Assembly (NCBI GenBank): GCA_964515905.1
Contig: CAZEWK010000013.1
Span: 1-30,554, forward strand
Direction of reading: 5' to 3'
Length of the DNA stretch: 30,554 bases
Source of the DNA: GCA-2712985 sp964515905
Lineage (GTDB): Bacteria > Pseudomonadota > Alphaproteobacteria > UBA7887
The notes beneath the pieces are model-generated. The model saw only the letters and a list, made by a program, of their open reading frames with translations, was not told the origin of the DNA and did no database searches. Shown piece after piece: positions 17,800 to 25,040 of this stretch. The first letter of the stretch is position 1. Every line of letters starts with the position of its first letter. A program made the translations under genes and the position numbers.

Positions 17800-18780
17800 A
17801 TGAAAAAGCGTCGCTTAGGAAAGACCAACATAAATGTCTCTGAACTAGTTTTAGGAGGTGGATACGTTGGGGGTATATTAATACATCAAAATGACGAGAT
17901 TAAAATACAAGCCCTCCAATATGCTGTGAATTCGGGCATAAATTTTATTGATACAGCTCCATCATACGGGGATGGCGAATCCGAAAGAGCAATTGGTAGA
18001 ATCCTGAACCAAATTAATGGAACAACTTATGTGTCCACGAAGGTTGCCATAGCAACTGAGACTCGAAACGATCTGGCGGGCCAAATAGAACGCAGTATCC
18101 ACAAAAGTCTTCGGAGACTGCAAAAGGACTCCGTGGATCTCTTACAACTTCATAATCCATTAGCCCGAAACGATAATGGGGCAACACTTGCTACTGAGCA
18201 TTTATTTAGCAAAAACGGTGTGATAGATGCACTAGAAAAGGCCCGTGCCGATGGCCTAACCAAGCACATCGGAATAACAGCGCTTGGTGAATTAAAATCA
18301 TGCCAGGAAGTCATTGCCAGCGGTACCATAGATACAGCACAAGTGTACTTTAATCTTCTGAACCCAAGTGCGGGTCGACTTACAATGCCTGATTCTTGGC
18401 AGGGACAAAGTTTTCATGGTCTAATAAATACCTGTGTTGCACATGACGTTGGAGTAATGAATATCCGTGTATTTGCAGGCGGTTTTCTCGCTAGTAATAA
18501 AAGAACAGGGAGGGAGGTTCCTATCACCGCCGAAACAGACCTGAAAGCAGAAGAACGAAGGGCACAAGCAGTTTTTTCCGCCCTTGACCAAAAATCTAAG
18601 ACTCAACCTCAGACAGCAATACAATTTGCATTAGCAAATACAGATATTGCTTGCGTATTGGTCGGCGTTTCTAATCTTGATGAACTAAAAGAAGCTATTG
18701 GCGCTGTTAAATCTGGCCCGCTTCCAATGTCGACCATAGATTTGCTGAATGACGTCTATGCAAATAATTTTGGGCTATAG
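17800..18780 (+). CDS. aldo/keto reductase
   Basis: This is an AKR-superfamily (beta/alpha)8-barrel NADPH-dependent reductase, 326 residues from the ATG at 17800. The catalytic tetrad is D51, Y56 (FIDTAPSYG), K81 (STKVAI) and H118 (LLQLHNP). The NADPH-binding end carries CVLVGVSNLDELKEAI. The sequence resembles the D-threo-aldose/galactose dehydrogenase-like branch (VLGGGYVGG near the start). An in-frame TTG at 17782 exists, but AGGAAA six bases before the ATG makes 17800 the better start. The gene follows the SRAP gene in the same direction after 112 bases. The substrate is unknown. Confidence 0.92.
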   Translation: MKKRRLGKTNINVSELVLGGGYVGGILIHQNDEIKIQALQYAVNSGINFIDTAPSYGDGESERAIGRILNQINGTTYVSTKVAIATETRNDLAGQIERSIHKSLRRLQKDSVDLLQLHNPLARNDNGATLATEHLFSKNGVIDALEKARADGLTKHIGITALGELKSCQEVIASGTIDTAQVYFNLLNPSAGRLTMPDSWQGQSFHGLINTCVAHDVGVMNIRVFAGGFLASNKRTGREVPITAETDLKAEERRAQAVFSALDQKSKTQPQTAIQFALANTDIACVLVGVSNLDELKEAIGAVKSGPLPMSTIDLLNDVYANNFGL

Positions 18781-18827
18781 AACACGAGAGTCTGTCAACA
18801 AACAACAAAAGTTAATACCTGTAGCTC

Positions 18828-21719
18828 CTACTCAATAAAATCACGAAGTACAGTTATCGGATGATGAGTCGTCTTCAGGGCCCCAGATGCGGCTTGGTGT
18901 CGGCAAGATGTTCCAGTTGCAACAATAACAGCCTCCTCAGGCGCTTTTCGAATCGCCGGTAAAAAATCTAATTCTCCGATTTGTCTGGATACCGTGTAGG
19001 TTTCTGCCTGGTAACCAAAAGCGCCTGCCATCCCACAACATGTAGACTGAATTTCCTTCACGTCGATACCCGGTATTAATTTTAAAACTTCATGACTTGA
19101 CTGTACTGAATTAGCAGCTTTTTGATGACAATGCCCATGAATTAGCGCTTTCCGGCCAGCACCAGACCCTAAGTTTAATGAAATCTTCCCTGTTTTCTGA
19201 GCGTCTACTATATATTCTTCTACCAAACTAACCTGGTTGAAATTTTTGTCATCGTCATCTATTAAATCTTTAAAATCATCACGTACTGTATAAATACAAG
19301 ACGGTTCCAGACCGACTATTGGAACACCTCGATCCACCCAATAAGAAATCGCTTGGGCAAAACGTTTCGCCTCTTTTTTTGCCTCTTCAATTAAACCTAC
19401 AGATAGAAATGTTTTACCACAGCAGAGGGGTCGTCTATTTCCGTCCATTGAATTAGCAAAATGTACATGGCATCCCCCTGCAGTTAATACATCCACTGTT
19501 GCTTGAATATTATGCGGTTCAAAATACCGATTAAAACAATCGGCAAACACCACTACTTCCGGGCCTTCTTGTCCACCGGATGCATTTTTGTATGTGTCAA
19601 AGGGTATCCTAGACCACTGGGGAAGATTTTGTTCGTCTGTAAAACCAACAAAATATCGTCGTAGCTTAGATCCAAGTTTCGTGTTAGCGAGGTTAGCAAC
19701 CCAAGGTACTTTAGATACCCAGGGTCCATACCTAGGTAAATACCCGACTAGCCAATCACGTTTTGATATTCCACGATTCTCGACGCGTTTATGCAAAATT
19801 TCGGTCTTCATTCTAGTCATGTCTACGCCTGTTGGACATTCTCTTTTACAGGCCTTGCACCCAACACACAGCTGCAGACTTTTTTCCATGCCGTCCGACA
19901 GTACTCCTTTGGGTCCTAACTGACTCGACAGAGCAAGGCGCAGAACATTTGCTCTGCCCCTGGTAGAGTGTTCTTCGTCCCGAGTAGCACGGAAAGAAGG
20001 ACACATCGACCCACCGAAAAGTTTTCTACAAGCACCATTATTGTTACACATCTCAACAGCACCAAGAAAACTACCCCATTCTGTCCAATCAAATTTTGTC
20101 TTTAATGGTTCTGCTTTATACTCATGACTAAATCGGAATAGCGCCCGGTCATCCATCTTTGGTGGTGCAACTATTTTTCCTGGATTCATTAAATTTGACG
20201 GGTCAAATAAATTCTTAACGTCTGAAAATGCGTTTACTATACGAGATCCAAACATCTTTTCATGAAATTCACTCCGTACTATTCCATCACCATGTTCGCC
20301 AGAGTGCGATCCCTTATATTCTTGCACCATGGTGAACGCCTCTTCAGCAATGGCCCGCATAATTCTTACATCTGAATCGAGTTTTAGATTCAATATCGGC
20401 CGTACATGAAGTGTTCCAACGGACGCGTGCGCATACCAAGTTCCCGCCGTGCCATATCGTTCAAAAATACTGTTTAAACGTGCAGTGTACTCTGGCAGAT
20501 CATCGAGTTCTACTGCGCAATCTTCCACAAACGAAATCGGTTTACCGTCACCTTTCATTGACATTACTATGTTGAGTGCCTGTTTACGTACTTCCCACAC
20601 TGCTTTCTGCTCCTGAGTATCAATAACAGGGACAGTATTTCGGCCGTATCCGAGATCACCCATTAACTGAATCAGTTTTTCTAATTTATTTAAGTTTGTA
20701 TCTTTATCTGGTTCACCGAACTCAACTAAAAGTACGGATTGGCAATCTTCCTTAACAATATTGCCAATTACATCTCGAAATATTTCAATTTTCCGCGCAA
20801 GCGATATCATTGTTTGATCAACCAACTCCACAGCAGTCGGCTTAAGAGAAACTATTGCTTTTGTCGCAACCATAGCATCATAAAAGCTCGAGAAATGACA
20901 AACGCCTAAAACATTATTTTGTGGAAGTGGAGAAAGAACGAGTTGTATTCGCTTAAAGAATCCAAGGGTTCCTTCTGATCCAACAAAAATATCGGCTAAA
21001 TTTGCCAAGTTGTCTTTGTCTGACACTAAACGATCAATGTTATATCCACCTACTCTTCTCATTAATTTCGGAAACCGCTCATCAATTTCTTTTTTTTCCC
21101 TTCGACCAATCGAAATTAATTCATTTTGTAAATTTTTATTAATTGGTGAGCTAGAAGAAAATGGTGTTTCCGCACCCTCTGCACCGAAGCGCAAACTTTG
21201 GCCATCTGAAAGAAATACCTCAATCGATCCTACATTATCTCTCATGGTTCCATAGCGCACGGATCTAGCACCACACGAATTATTTCCAACCATCCCGCCA
21301 ATTGTTGCTTGGCTAGATGTTGATATGTCGACCGGAAACCACAGTCCGTGTGGTTTTAAAAACTGATTTAATCGATCAAGGACTATTCCCGGTTCGACGA
21401 CAATGCGCTGAGTGCCTCTGTCGAACTCTCCTATTCCATCCAAATATTTGCTAGTATCAACAACTAAAGCTTCATTTACTGTCTGACCACATTGTGAAGT
21501 GCCGCCCCCGCGAGCTAGAATAGGGACTCCATTCTCGCCAGCAATCGAAATAGCTAATTGCGCATCCTCAATTGTTTTCGGCACGACGACACCAAGAGGT
21601 CTCATTTGATAAATCGATGCATCTGTTGAGTAACGTCCACGACTGTAATCGTCAAAAAGTAGATCACCTCGGATCTCTTTTTGAAGTTGTCGTTTTAATA
21701 TTGAAATTGCCGTTTTCAC
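18828..21719 (-). CDS. FAD-linked oxidase / 4Fe-4S fusion dehydrogenase (YdiJ-like)
   Basis: This 963-residue flavoprotein oxidises a D-2-hydroxyacid and passes electrons to the quinone pool or a carrier. Domains in order are FAD_binding_4 (about 40-220, with ILARGGGTSQCGQ and GGMVGNNSCGARSVRYG), FAD-oxidase_C (about 260-530, with HSGEHGDGIVRSEF), a ferredoxin segment with C618, C621, C624 and C628 (CVGCKACKRECP), and two CCG cysteine-rich domains (LCCGKT near 765, TCCGMAG near 891). This is the fused GlcD-GlcF-type layout of E. coli YdiJ, described as a D-2-hydroxyglutarate dehydrogenase; lactate or glycolate remain possible. The start is GTG at 21719 with no strong ribosome-binding site. 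Confidence 0.93.
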   Translation of the reverse strand: MKTAISILKRQLQKEIRGDLLFDDYSRGRYSTDASIYQMRPLGVVVPKTIEDAQLAISIAGENGVPILARGGGTSQCGQTVNEALVVDTSKYLDGIGEFDRGTQRIVVEPGIVLDRLNQFLKPHGLWFPVDISTSSQATIGGMVGNNSCGARSVRYGTMRDNVGSIEVFLSDGQSLRFGAEGAETPFSSSSPINKNLQNELISIGRREKKEIDERFPKLMRRVGGYNIDRLVSDKDNLANLADIFVGSEGTLGFFKRIQLVLSPLPQNNVLGVCHFSSFYDAMVATKAIVSLKPTAVELVDQTMISLARKIEIFRDVIGNIVKEDCQSVLLVEFGEPDKDTNLNKLEKLIQLMGDLGYGRNTVPVIDTQEQKAVWEVRKQALNIVMSMKGDGKPISFVEDCAVELDDLPEYTARLNSIFERYGTAGTWYAHASVGTLHVRPILNLKLDSDVRIMRAIAEEAFTMVQEYKGSHSGEHGDGIVRSEFHEKMFGSRIVNAFSDVKNLFDPSNLMNPGKIVAPPKMDDRALFRFSHEYKAEPLKTKFDWTEWGSFLGAVEMCNNNGACRKLFGGSMCPSFRATRDEEHSTRGRANVLRLALSSQLGPKGVLSDGMEKSLQLCVGCKACKRECPTGVDMTRMKTEILHKRVENRGISKRDWLVGYLPRYGPWVSKVPWVANLANTKLGSKLRRYFVGFTDEQNLPQWSRIPFDTYKNASGGQEGPEVVVFADCFNRYFEPHNIQATVDVLTAGGCHVHFANSMDGNRRPLCCGKTFLSVGLIEEAKKEAKRFAQAISYWVDRGVPIVGLEPSCIYTVRDDFKDLIDDDDKNFNQVSLVEEYIVDAQKTGKISLNLGSGAGRKALIHGHCHQKAANSVQSSHEVLKLIPGIDVKEIQSTCCGMAGAFGYQAETYTVSRQIGELDFLPAIRKAPEEAVIVATGTSCRHQAASGALKTTHHPITVLRDFIE

Positions 21720-21845
21720 TTTAATTTATATATTTATTCGTTGTGGCCTGATAAATGCATATATCCCTTAAATTAGCCCAATTTTATCAAACAAATAGGA
21801 AATACGCTTCTAATTAGTGATTAATAGCAACAAATTGATGTAAAA

Positions 21846-21928
21846 TACCAAAAAATGCAAAAATATGTTTGGCTTTGCCAAATAACCAATTATATAATTA
21901 CTAACGGTGTTTGGTAAAAATTTTGGTG
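21846..21928. repeat. cluster of TTTGG/CCAAA motifs upstream of cspA
   Basis: Six copies of a TTTGG-like half site lie in 83 bases: TACCAAAA (21846), TTTGGC (21868), GCCAAA (21877), ACCAAT (21885), TTTGGTA (21910) and TTTTGGTG (21921). TTTGGC and GCCAAA form a hairpin with loop TTT, and TACCAAA and TTTGGTA are an exact inverted pair 56 bases apart. A 12-base palindrome AATTATATAATT lies at 21888-21899. The cluster ends at a TATAAT box, so it may be an operator. Confidence 0.35.
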
Positions 21929-21934
21929 TATAAT
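21929..21934 (+). promoter_or_regulatory. distal -10 box (P1) for the cspA leader
   Basis: TATAAT matches the -10 consensus exactly. The -35 region is poor and overlaps the TTTGG motifs, suggesting an activator-dependent promoter if real. It would give cspA a leader of roughly 360 bases. Confidence 0.4.
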
Positions 21935-21941
21935 TAGAGAA

Positions 21942-22230
21942 CGCAGTAAGTGTTGACTGATAATAACAAATCCATTCTGATTAAAACGTTTTTTATGTTT
22001 TGTTGTTTATTTGGAATTTAAGGATGAGTGATTTAGAAGTTAGTTTGTCGAAAGGCATTTAAGCTTTAGCGTGCAATAGGTAAAATTGAACCGGCTAAAA
22101 AAGTTTGTCGCCAGCCCATGCCTGGGCTCCTTCGTCCCCGATAACATGAATGTAACGAGTGTTGCGAGACGAATGTCTGCAGCTAATATTGGAAAAAAGC
22201 TGCAGCCCCGTTTCATCTCATGGCATGTAA
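21942..22230 (+). other. structured non-coding leader or small-RNA region before cspA
   Basis: This is the main part of a 586-base gene-free stretch (21720-22305). It folds into at least two clear elements: AGCCCA/TGGGCT (22113-22128) with loop TGCC, and a compound stem of GAGACGAA with TTCATCTC (22166-22173 and 22212-22219, one mismatch) around the perfect stem CTGCAGCT/AGCTGCAG (22177-22184 and 22198-22205). No plausible long reading frame is present. A 12-codon frame at 22024-22062 (MSDLEVSLSKGI) begins right after AAGG. Long structured leaders act as thermosensors in E. coli cspA; whether this is a leader or a separate RNA is open. Confidence 0.4.
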
Positions 22231-22232
22231 TT

Positions 22233-22260
22233 TTCACAAACACAGTTGAGTAACTATAAA
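22233..22260 (+). promoter_or_regulatory. proximal promoter (P2) for cspA
   Basis: TTCACA (22233-22238, one mismatch to TTGACA) and TATAAA (22255-22260) are separated by 16 bases. Transcription would start near 22267, leaving a short leader of about 40 bases before the ATG at 22306. Confidence 0.5.
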
Positions 22261-22305
22261 ATAAAGTTGTAATAATAATAGCCGTATGAAAAAGGATTTA
22301 ACGTT

Positions 22306-22515
22306 ATGGCATCAGGAACAGTAAAATGGTTTAACCCAAATAAGGGTTATGGTTTTATCGAATCTAGCGATGGTACTGGAGATATATTTGTTCATATCTC
22401 AGCGGTGGAAAGAGCTGGTCTTTCCAGTCTAAATGAAGGACAAAAAGTTGAATTTGAAGTAGTGACCGGAAGAAATGGAAAATCTGCTGCTGAAAATTTG
22501 GTTGTATCTGAATAG
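22306..22515 (+). CDS. cold-shock domain protein (CspA family)
   Basis: This is a 69-residue single cold-shock domain that binds single-stranded RNA or DNA and acts as an RNA chaperone in the cytoplasm. RNP1 is KGYGFI (13-18) and RNP2 is DIFVHIS (26-32). The usual opening MASGTVKWFN is present and the length is standard. AAAGGA at 22291-22296, nine bases from the ATG, is a good ribosome-binding site. The gene is monocistronic, with long non-coding DNA on both sides and two candidate promoters upstream. An out-of-frame ATG at 22286 starts a 12-codon frame that runs across the cspA start. Whether this copy is cold-inducible cannot be told from the coding sequence. Confidence 0.97.
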   Translation: MASGTVKWFNPNKGYGFIESSDGTGDIFVHISAVERAGLSSLNEGQKVEFEVVTGRNGKSAAENLVVSE

Positions 22516-22587
22516 TAACTAGATTTGTAGATCATAAAACATTGTAACTAGATATTTTAAATTGGTTCCGTAAAGCTAATGAGATTT

Positions 22588-22596
22588 TGATACAAT
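22588..22596 (+). promoter_or_regulatory. extended -10 promoter candidate downstream of cspA
   Basis: TGATACAAT fits TGnTAnAAT (extended -10). No convincing -35 is visible. It lies 73 bases after the cspA stop and faces the structured stretch that follows. Confidence 0.35.
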
Positions 22597-22602
22597 AATT
22601 CC

Positions 22603-22840
22603 TATTAACACGGGTGGTTTCATCTAAAGGTGGGTAGATTTACGTAGAAGACATTTCTATGCTCTCACCGATAGCCTCTTTCGTCGTGAATTACTATGTA
22701 ATTAACGGATGCCCAATCTGTTTGAGCACGTGGGCACAGAATTATGACAATGTTTTACTTATGAACATCGACGGTACTGTTTAGTGAAAAAGATATGAAC
22801 ACACTGAATGTGCTTGGCTTTCAGTGTTTTGTGTCTTTTA
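22603..22840 (+). ncRNA. putative small RNA downstream of cspA
   Basis: This forms most of a 442-base stretch without a recognised gene. An extended -10 box lies just before it. A compound stem is formed by GGTGGG (22629-22634) with CTCACC (22664-22669), enclosing CGTAGAA/TTCTATG (22643-22661). A second stem is TGCCCA/TGGGCA (22710-22715 and 22731-22736). A terminator-like hairpin with a T-rich tail closes it at 22801-22840. The pattern of promoter, stems and terminator suggests a transcript of about 235 bases. I could not match it to 6S, SRP or tmRNA motifs. It could equally be the structured 3' end of the cspA message. Confidence 0.3.
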
Positions 22841-22944
22841 TGGATTCTAACTATCCACAGATACATAAGCTCGCAAAGAAACGCGCAAAACAAAATGGAA
22901 GTCTTGGATTCCAGGACAAATGTGATCCACAACTAAATATATAA
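22795..22944 (+). CDS. possible 49-residue small protein
   Basis: A reading frame of 49 codons begins at ATG 22795 and ends 13 bases before the ATG of the LLM oxidoreductase gene. The C-terminal part is basic then polar (IHKLAKKRAKQNGSLGFQ) and looks more like protein than chance sequence; an internal ATG at 22840 would give 34 residues. There is no good ribosome-binding site before either ATG, and the first third overlaps the terminator-like hairpin at 22801-22827. I recognise no family. It may be a remnant or a chance frame. Confidence 0.22.
   Translation: MNTLNVLGFQCFVSFMDSNYPQIHKLAKKRAKQNGSLGFQDKCDPQLNI
22801..22840 (+). terminator. terminator-like hairpin
   Basis: ACACTGAA (22801-22808) pairs perfectly with TTCAGTGT (22820-22827) around an 11-base loop, followed by the T-rich tract TTTTGTGTCTTTT. 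The stem is moderate in GC. It could end the cspA transcript or the putative small RNA. Confidence 0.45.
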
Positions 22945-22957
22945 GGATACAAACTAC

Positions 22958-23851
22958 ATGAAATTGGGCTTAAATATCCCAATAACCGATATCGGAGGCG
23001 ATCCAGAAGTTATTAAAGATTTTGCACAACACGCAGAAGGTCTTGGATACGATCATCTAACCGCTGCAGATCATGTGTTGGGGGTGAATGTGGAAAGTCG
23101 ACCTAAATGGGGAAACCGAAACACCTCATCTGACTATTTTCACGACCCTTTTGTGTTGTTCGGTTTTCTTTCTGCCTGCACACAAAAGATTAACTTTTCC
23201 ACACAAGTACTTGTTTTACCACAAAGGCAGACAGCATTAGTGGCAAAACAAGCTGCCTGTTTGGATATTCTGTCTGGTGAAAGATTTCGTTTTGGAATAG
23301 GCGTAGGTTGGAATCACGAAGAATTTATCGCTTTAAACGAAAATTTTCACAATCGGGGCGCACGCTCGGTAGAACAAGTCCAAGTGATGCGCCAACTTTG
23401 GTCAAAACCTCATGTGGACTACAAAGGTGTATGGCACTCGCTAGAAGACATAGGAATTAACCCTCTACCTAAGAAACAATGCATACCAGTCTGGTTTGGG
23501 GGACACCAAGATATAACACTGCAACGAACAGCGAGACATGGAGACGGATGGATCATGTTAGAATGGCCACCTGGAGACAAAGCCCTAGCCAAATTTAAAG
23601 ACCTCCATAAATATACCGAACTCGCGGGGAGGGATCCGGATTCGATCGGTATCGAGGTTTGGGTATCAGCTGCCGGAACACCAGACCAATGGCGAGAGGA
23701 ATTTAAATTTTGGAAGGAATCCAATGTTTCTCACGTATGCTTAAATAATACATTTTCCCGATACCATCACACTCGTATTTCAGAAACATCGATACGCGCT
23801 CATACCGACGCTATGACACGTTACATTGAAGTAGTCCGTGACATAATGTAA
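22958..23851 (+). CDS. LLM-class (luciferase-like, F420/FMN) oxidoreductase
   Basis: This is a bacterial-luciferase-like TIM-barrel flavin enzyme of 297 residues. The family opening MKLGLNIPITDIGGDP leads to GLGYDHLTAADHVLG, then PFVLFGFLSACTQKINFST, QAACLDILSGERFRFGIGVGWN and IPVWFGGH, all typical of the LLM group related to mycobacterial Rv2161c. The automatic family name says F420-dependent, but alphaproteobacterial members may use FMNH2 instead. AAGGA at 22943-22947 lies ten bases before the ATG. The next gene starts 21 bases downstream in the same direction, so the two are probably one operon. The substrate is unknown. Confidence 0.92.
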   Translation: MKLGLNIPITDIGGDPEVIKDFAQHAEGLGYDHLTAADHVLGVNVESRPKWGNRNTSSDYFHDPFVLFGFLSACTQKINFSTQVLVLPQRQTALVAKQAACLDILSGERFRFGIGVGWNHEEFIALNENFHNRGARSVEQVQVMRQLWSKPHVDYKGVWHSLEDIGINPLPKKQCIPVWFGGHQDITLQRTARHGDGWIMLEWPPGDKALAKFKDLHKYTELAGRDPDSIGIEVWVSAAGTPDQWREEFKFWKESNVSHVCLNNTFSRYHHTRISETSIRAHTDAMTRYIEVVRDIM

Positions 23852-23872
23852 TGGGTATCGTAATTTTATATA

Positions 23873-25000
23873 ATGGCAAAAGTTTATACATTTTCAGCCA
23901 TTTATTTTTTTCTTACGCTTGTTTTAAACAATATTTCAATTGCCCAACTATCCGATCATCAATTCCGAAATTTTGATTTTCATCCAAAATATCTAAGTAA
24001 AGAAATATTTTTCCCCACAGTATCAAACAAATGGTGCGTTGGGTGCCTGAGACAGAGGCCTAATTACCCCATCACCGATATTAACAATGATGAAAATTCC
24101 CGAGAGCCATTAGCTCTCGTTAATAATCTAATTTATGACCTTAAAACTCAATGTTCCGAAATGCTTTTAGAAGTTTGTCTGCTGACCGCTGCATCTGAAC
24201 AAATCTCGTTGATCCAAAATAATTGGAAGCGTGATTTTTCACTAATTTTCCTAATATGGGCCCAAATTGAAGCTGGTAATATCGAATCTGCCACTAAGAC
24301 ACTCAATCTTATTGCACATAATGAGCTAAAAGGTCCGGCTTCTTTATCAATTCTGTCCTACCATATTAACCAAAAAGATATCCAATCAGCAAAACAACTG
24401 GCCTCTATGATAGTAGTAAAACCCAGCTCTTTACCTTATCTCCAAGCTTGGACACATGCCCTTAGCGTACCTCCATTGGTAAAGTTAAAAATGTTCAAAA
24501 AAGGAGACCAAGCAATAACCGCTGCTTTGAATCTTATTCCAGAGATTGCCGATAAGAATACGAAAGCCGAGATATATGCTTTAATAGCTCTCGGTCAATT
24601 ATCGATAGGTAAACCCCAAAATGCCAAAAAAAGTATTATCTCTGGCGTAACACATGCAAATGAAACCCATGACCCGTTTCTTAAAGCACTTGCTTTTATT
24701 CATCTTGGATATTCCCTTAGTTCAGTTGGAGAAGAAGAGAACGCAAATGAGTTATACCGCTCTGCAATGACGCTTGGCTATGCTCTTAACCCTAAACCTC
24801 GAGCTTTAGTAATGGCATTCCTCGCTTCAAAATACGCAGCAATACCCAATGAAGTCTCAACGAAGAAAACATTGCGAAATGCCATTGAATCAGTGAATCA
24901 CATGACCGATCCTGAAACTCTCGGCCCAGTTTTGGCATTCATAGCCCAGACAATTGCCAAACTCCCCACATCCTGGCCAACCTATAAGGCTCTGGAGTAA
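23873..25000 (+). CDS. unrecognised secreted helical-repeat (TPR-like) protein
   Basis: I do not recognise a named family. The 375-residue protein begins with a signal peptide (hydrophobic 6-20, likely cleavage after SIA near 24). Residues 25-80 are a low-complexity polar region with a CxxC (C55, C58: KWCVGCLR); two more cysteines lie at 94 and 102. From about 85 onward the sequence is almost all helical with repeated A/G-small and L/Y patterns, for example KAEIYALIALGQLSIGKPQN and KALAFIHLGYSLSSVGEEEN, which look like degenerate tetratricopeptide repeats of 34-38 residues. It is probably a periplasmic interaction protein. It lies 21 bases after the LLM oxidoreductase gene and converges on bioB. 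Confidence 0.75.
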   Translation: MAKVYTFSAIYFFLTLVLNNISIAQLSDHQFRNFDFHPKYLSKEIFFPTVSNKWCVGCLRQRPNYPITDINNDENSREPLALVNNLIYDLKTQCSEMLLEVCLLTAASEQISLIQNNWKRDFSLIFLIWAQIEAGNIESATKTLNLIAHNELKGPASLSILSYHINQKDIQSAKQLASMIVVKPSSLPYLQAWTHALSVPPLVKLKMFKKGDQAITAALNLIPEIADKNTKAEIYALIALGQLSIGKPQNAKKSIISGVTHANETHDPFLKALAFIHLGYSLSSVGEEENANELYRSAMTLGYALNPKPRALVMAFLASKYAAIPNEVSTKKTLRNAIESVNHMTDPETLGPVLAFIAQTIAKLPTSWPTYKALE

Positions 25001-25005
25001 CAATC

Positions 25006-25040
25006 TGCTAGCCTCAGGAAATTATGAAGTTAGCATTATT
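25006..25040. terminator. weak terminator candidate between convergent genes
   Basis: TGCTAGC (25006-25012) pairs with GTTAGCA (25029-25035) with one G-U pair and a 16-base loop, followed by TTATT. It lies in and just before the end of bioB and after the helical-repeat gene. The stem is short and the tract poor. Confidence 0.3.

Noticed and set aside
22040..22243. 67-codon frame on the minus strand in the cspA upstream region
   Set aside because: It starts on GTG without a ribosome-binding site, is cysteine-rich without pattern, and lies over the strong stem-loops; it looks like a chance frame.
22515..22553. Direct repeat GTAACTAGAT at 22515-22524 and 22544-22553 as an attachment site or insertion scar
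   Set aside because: Ten bases only, 19 bases between copies, and no mobile gene nearby.
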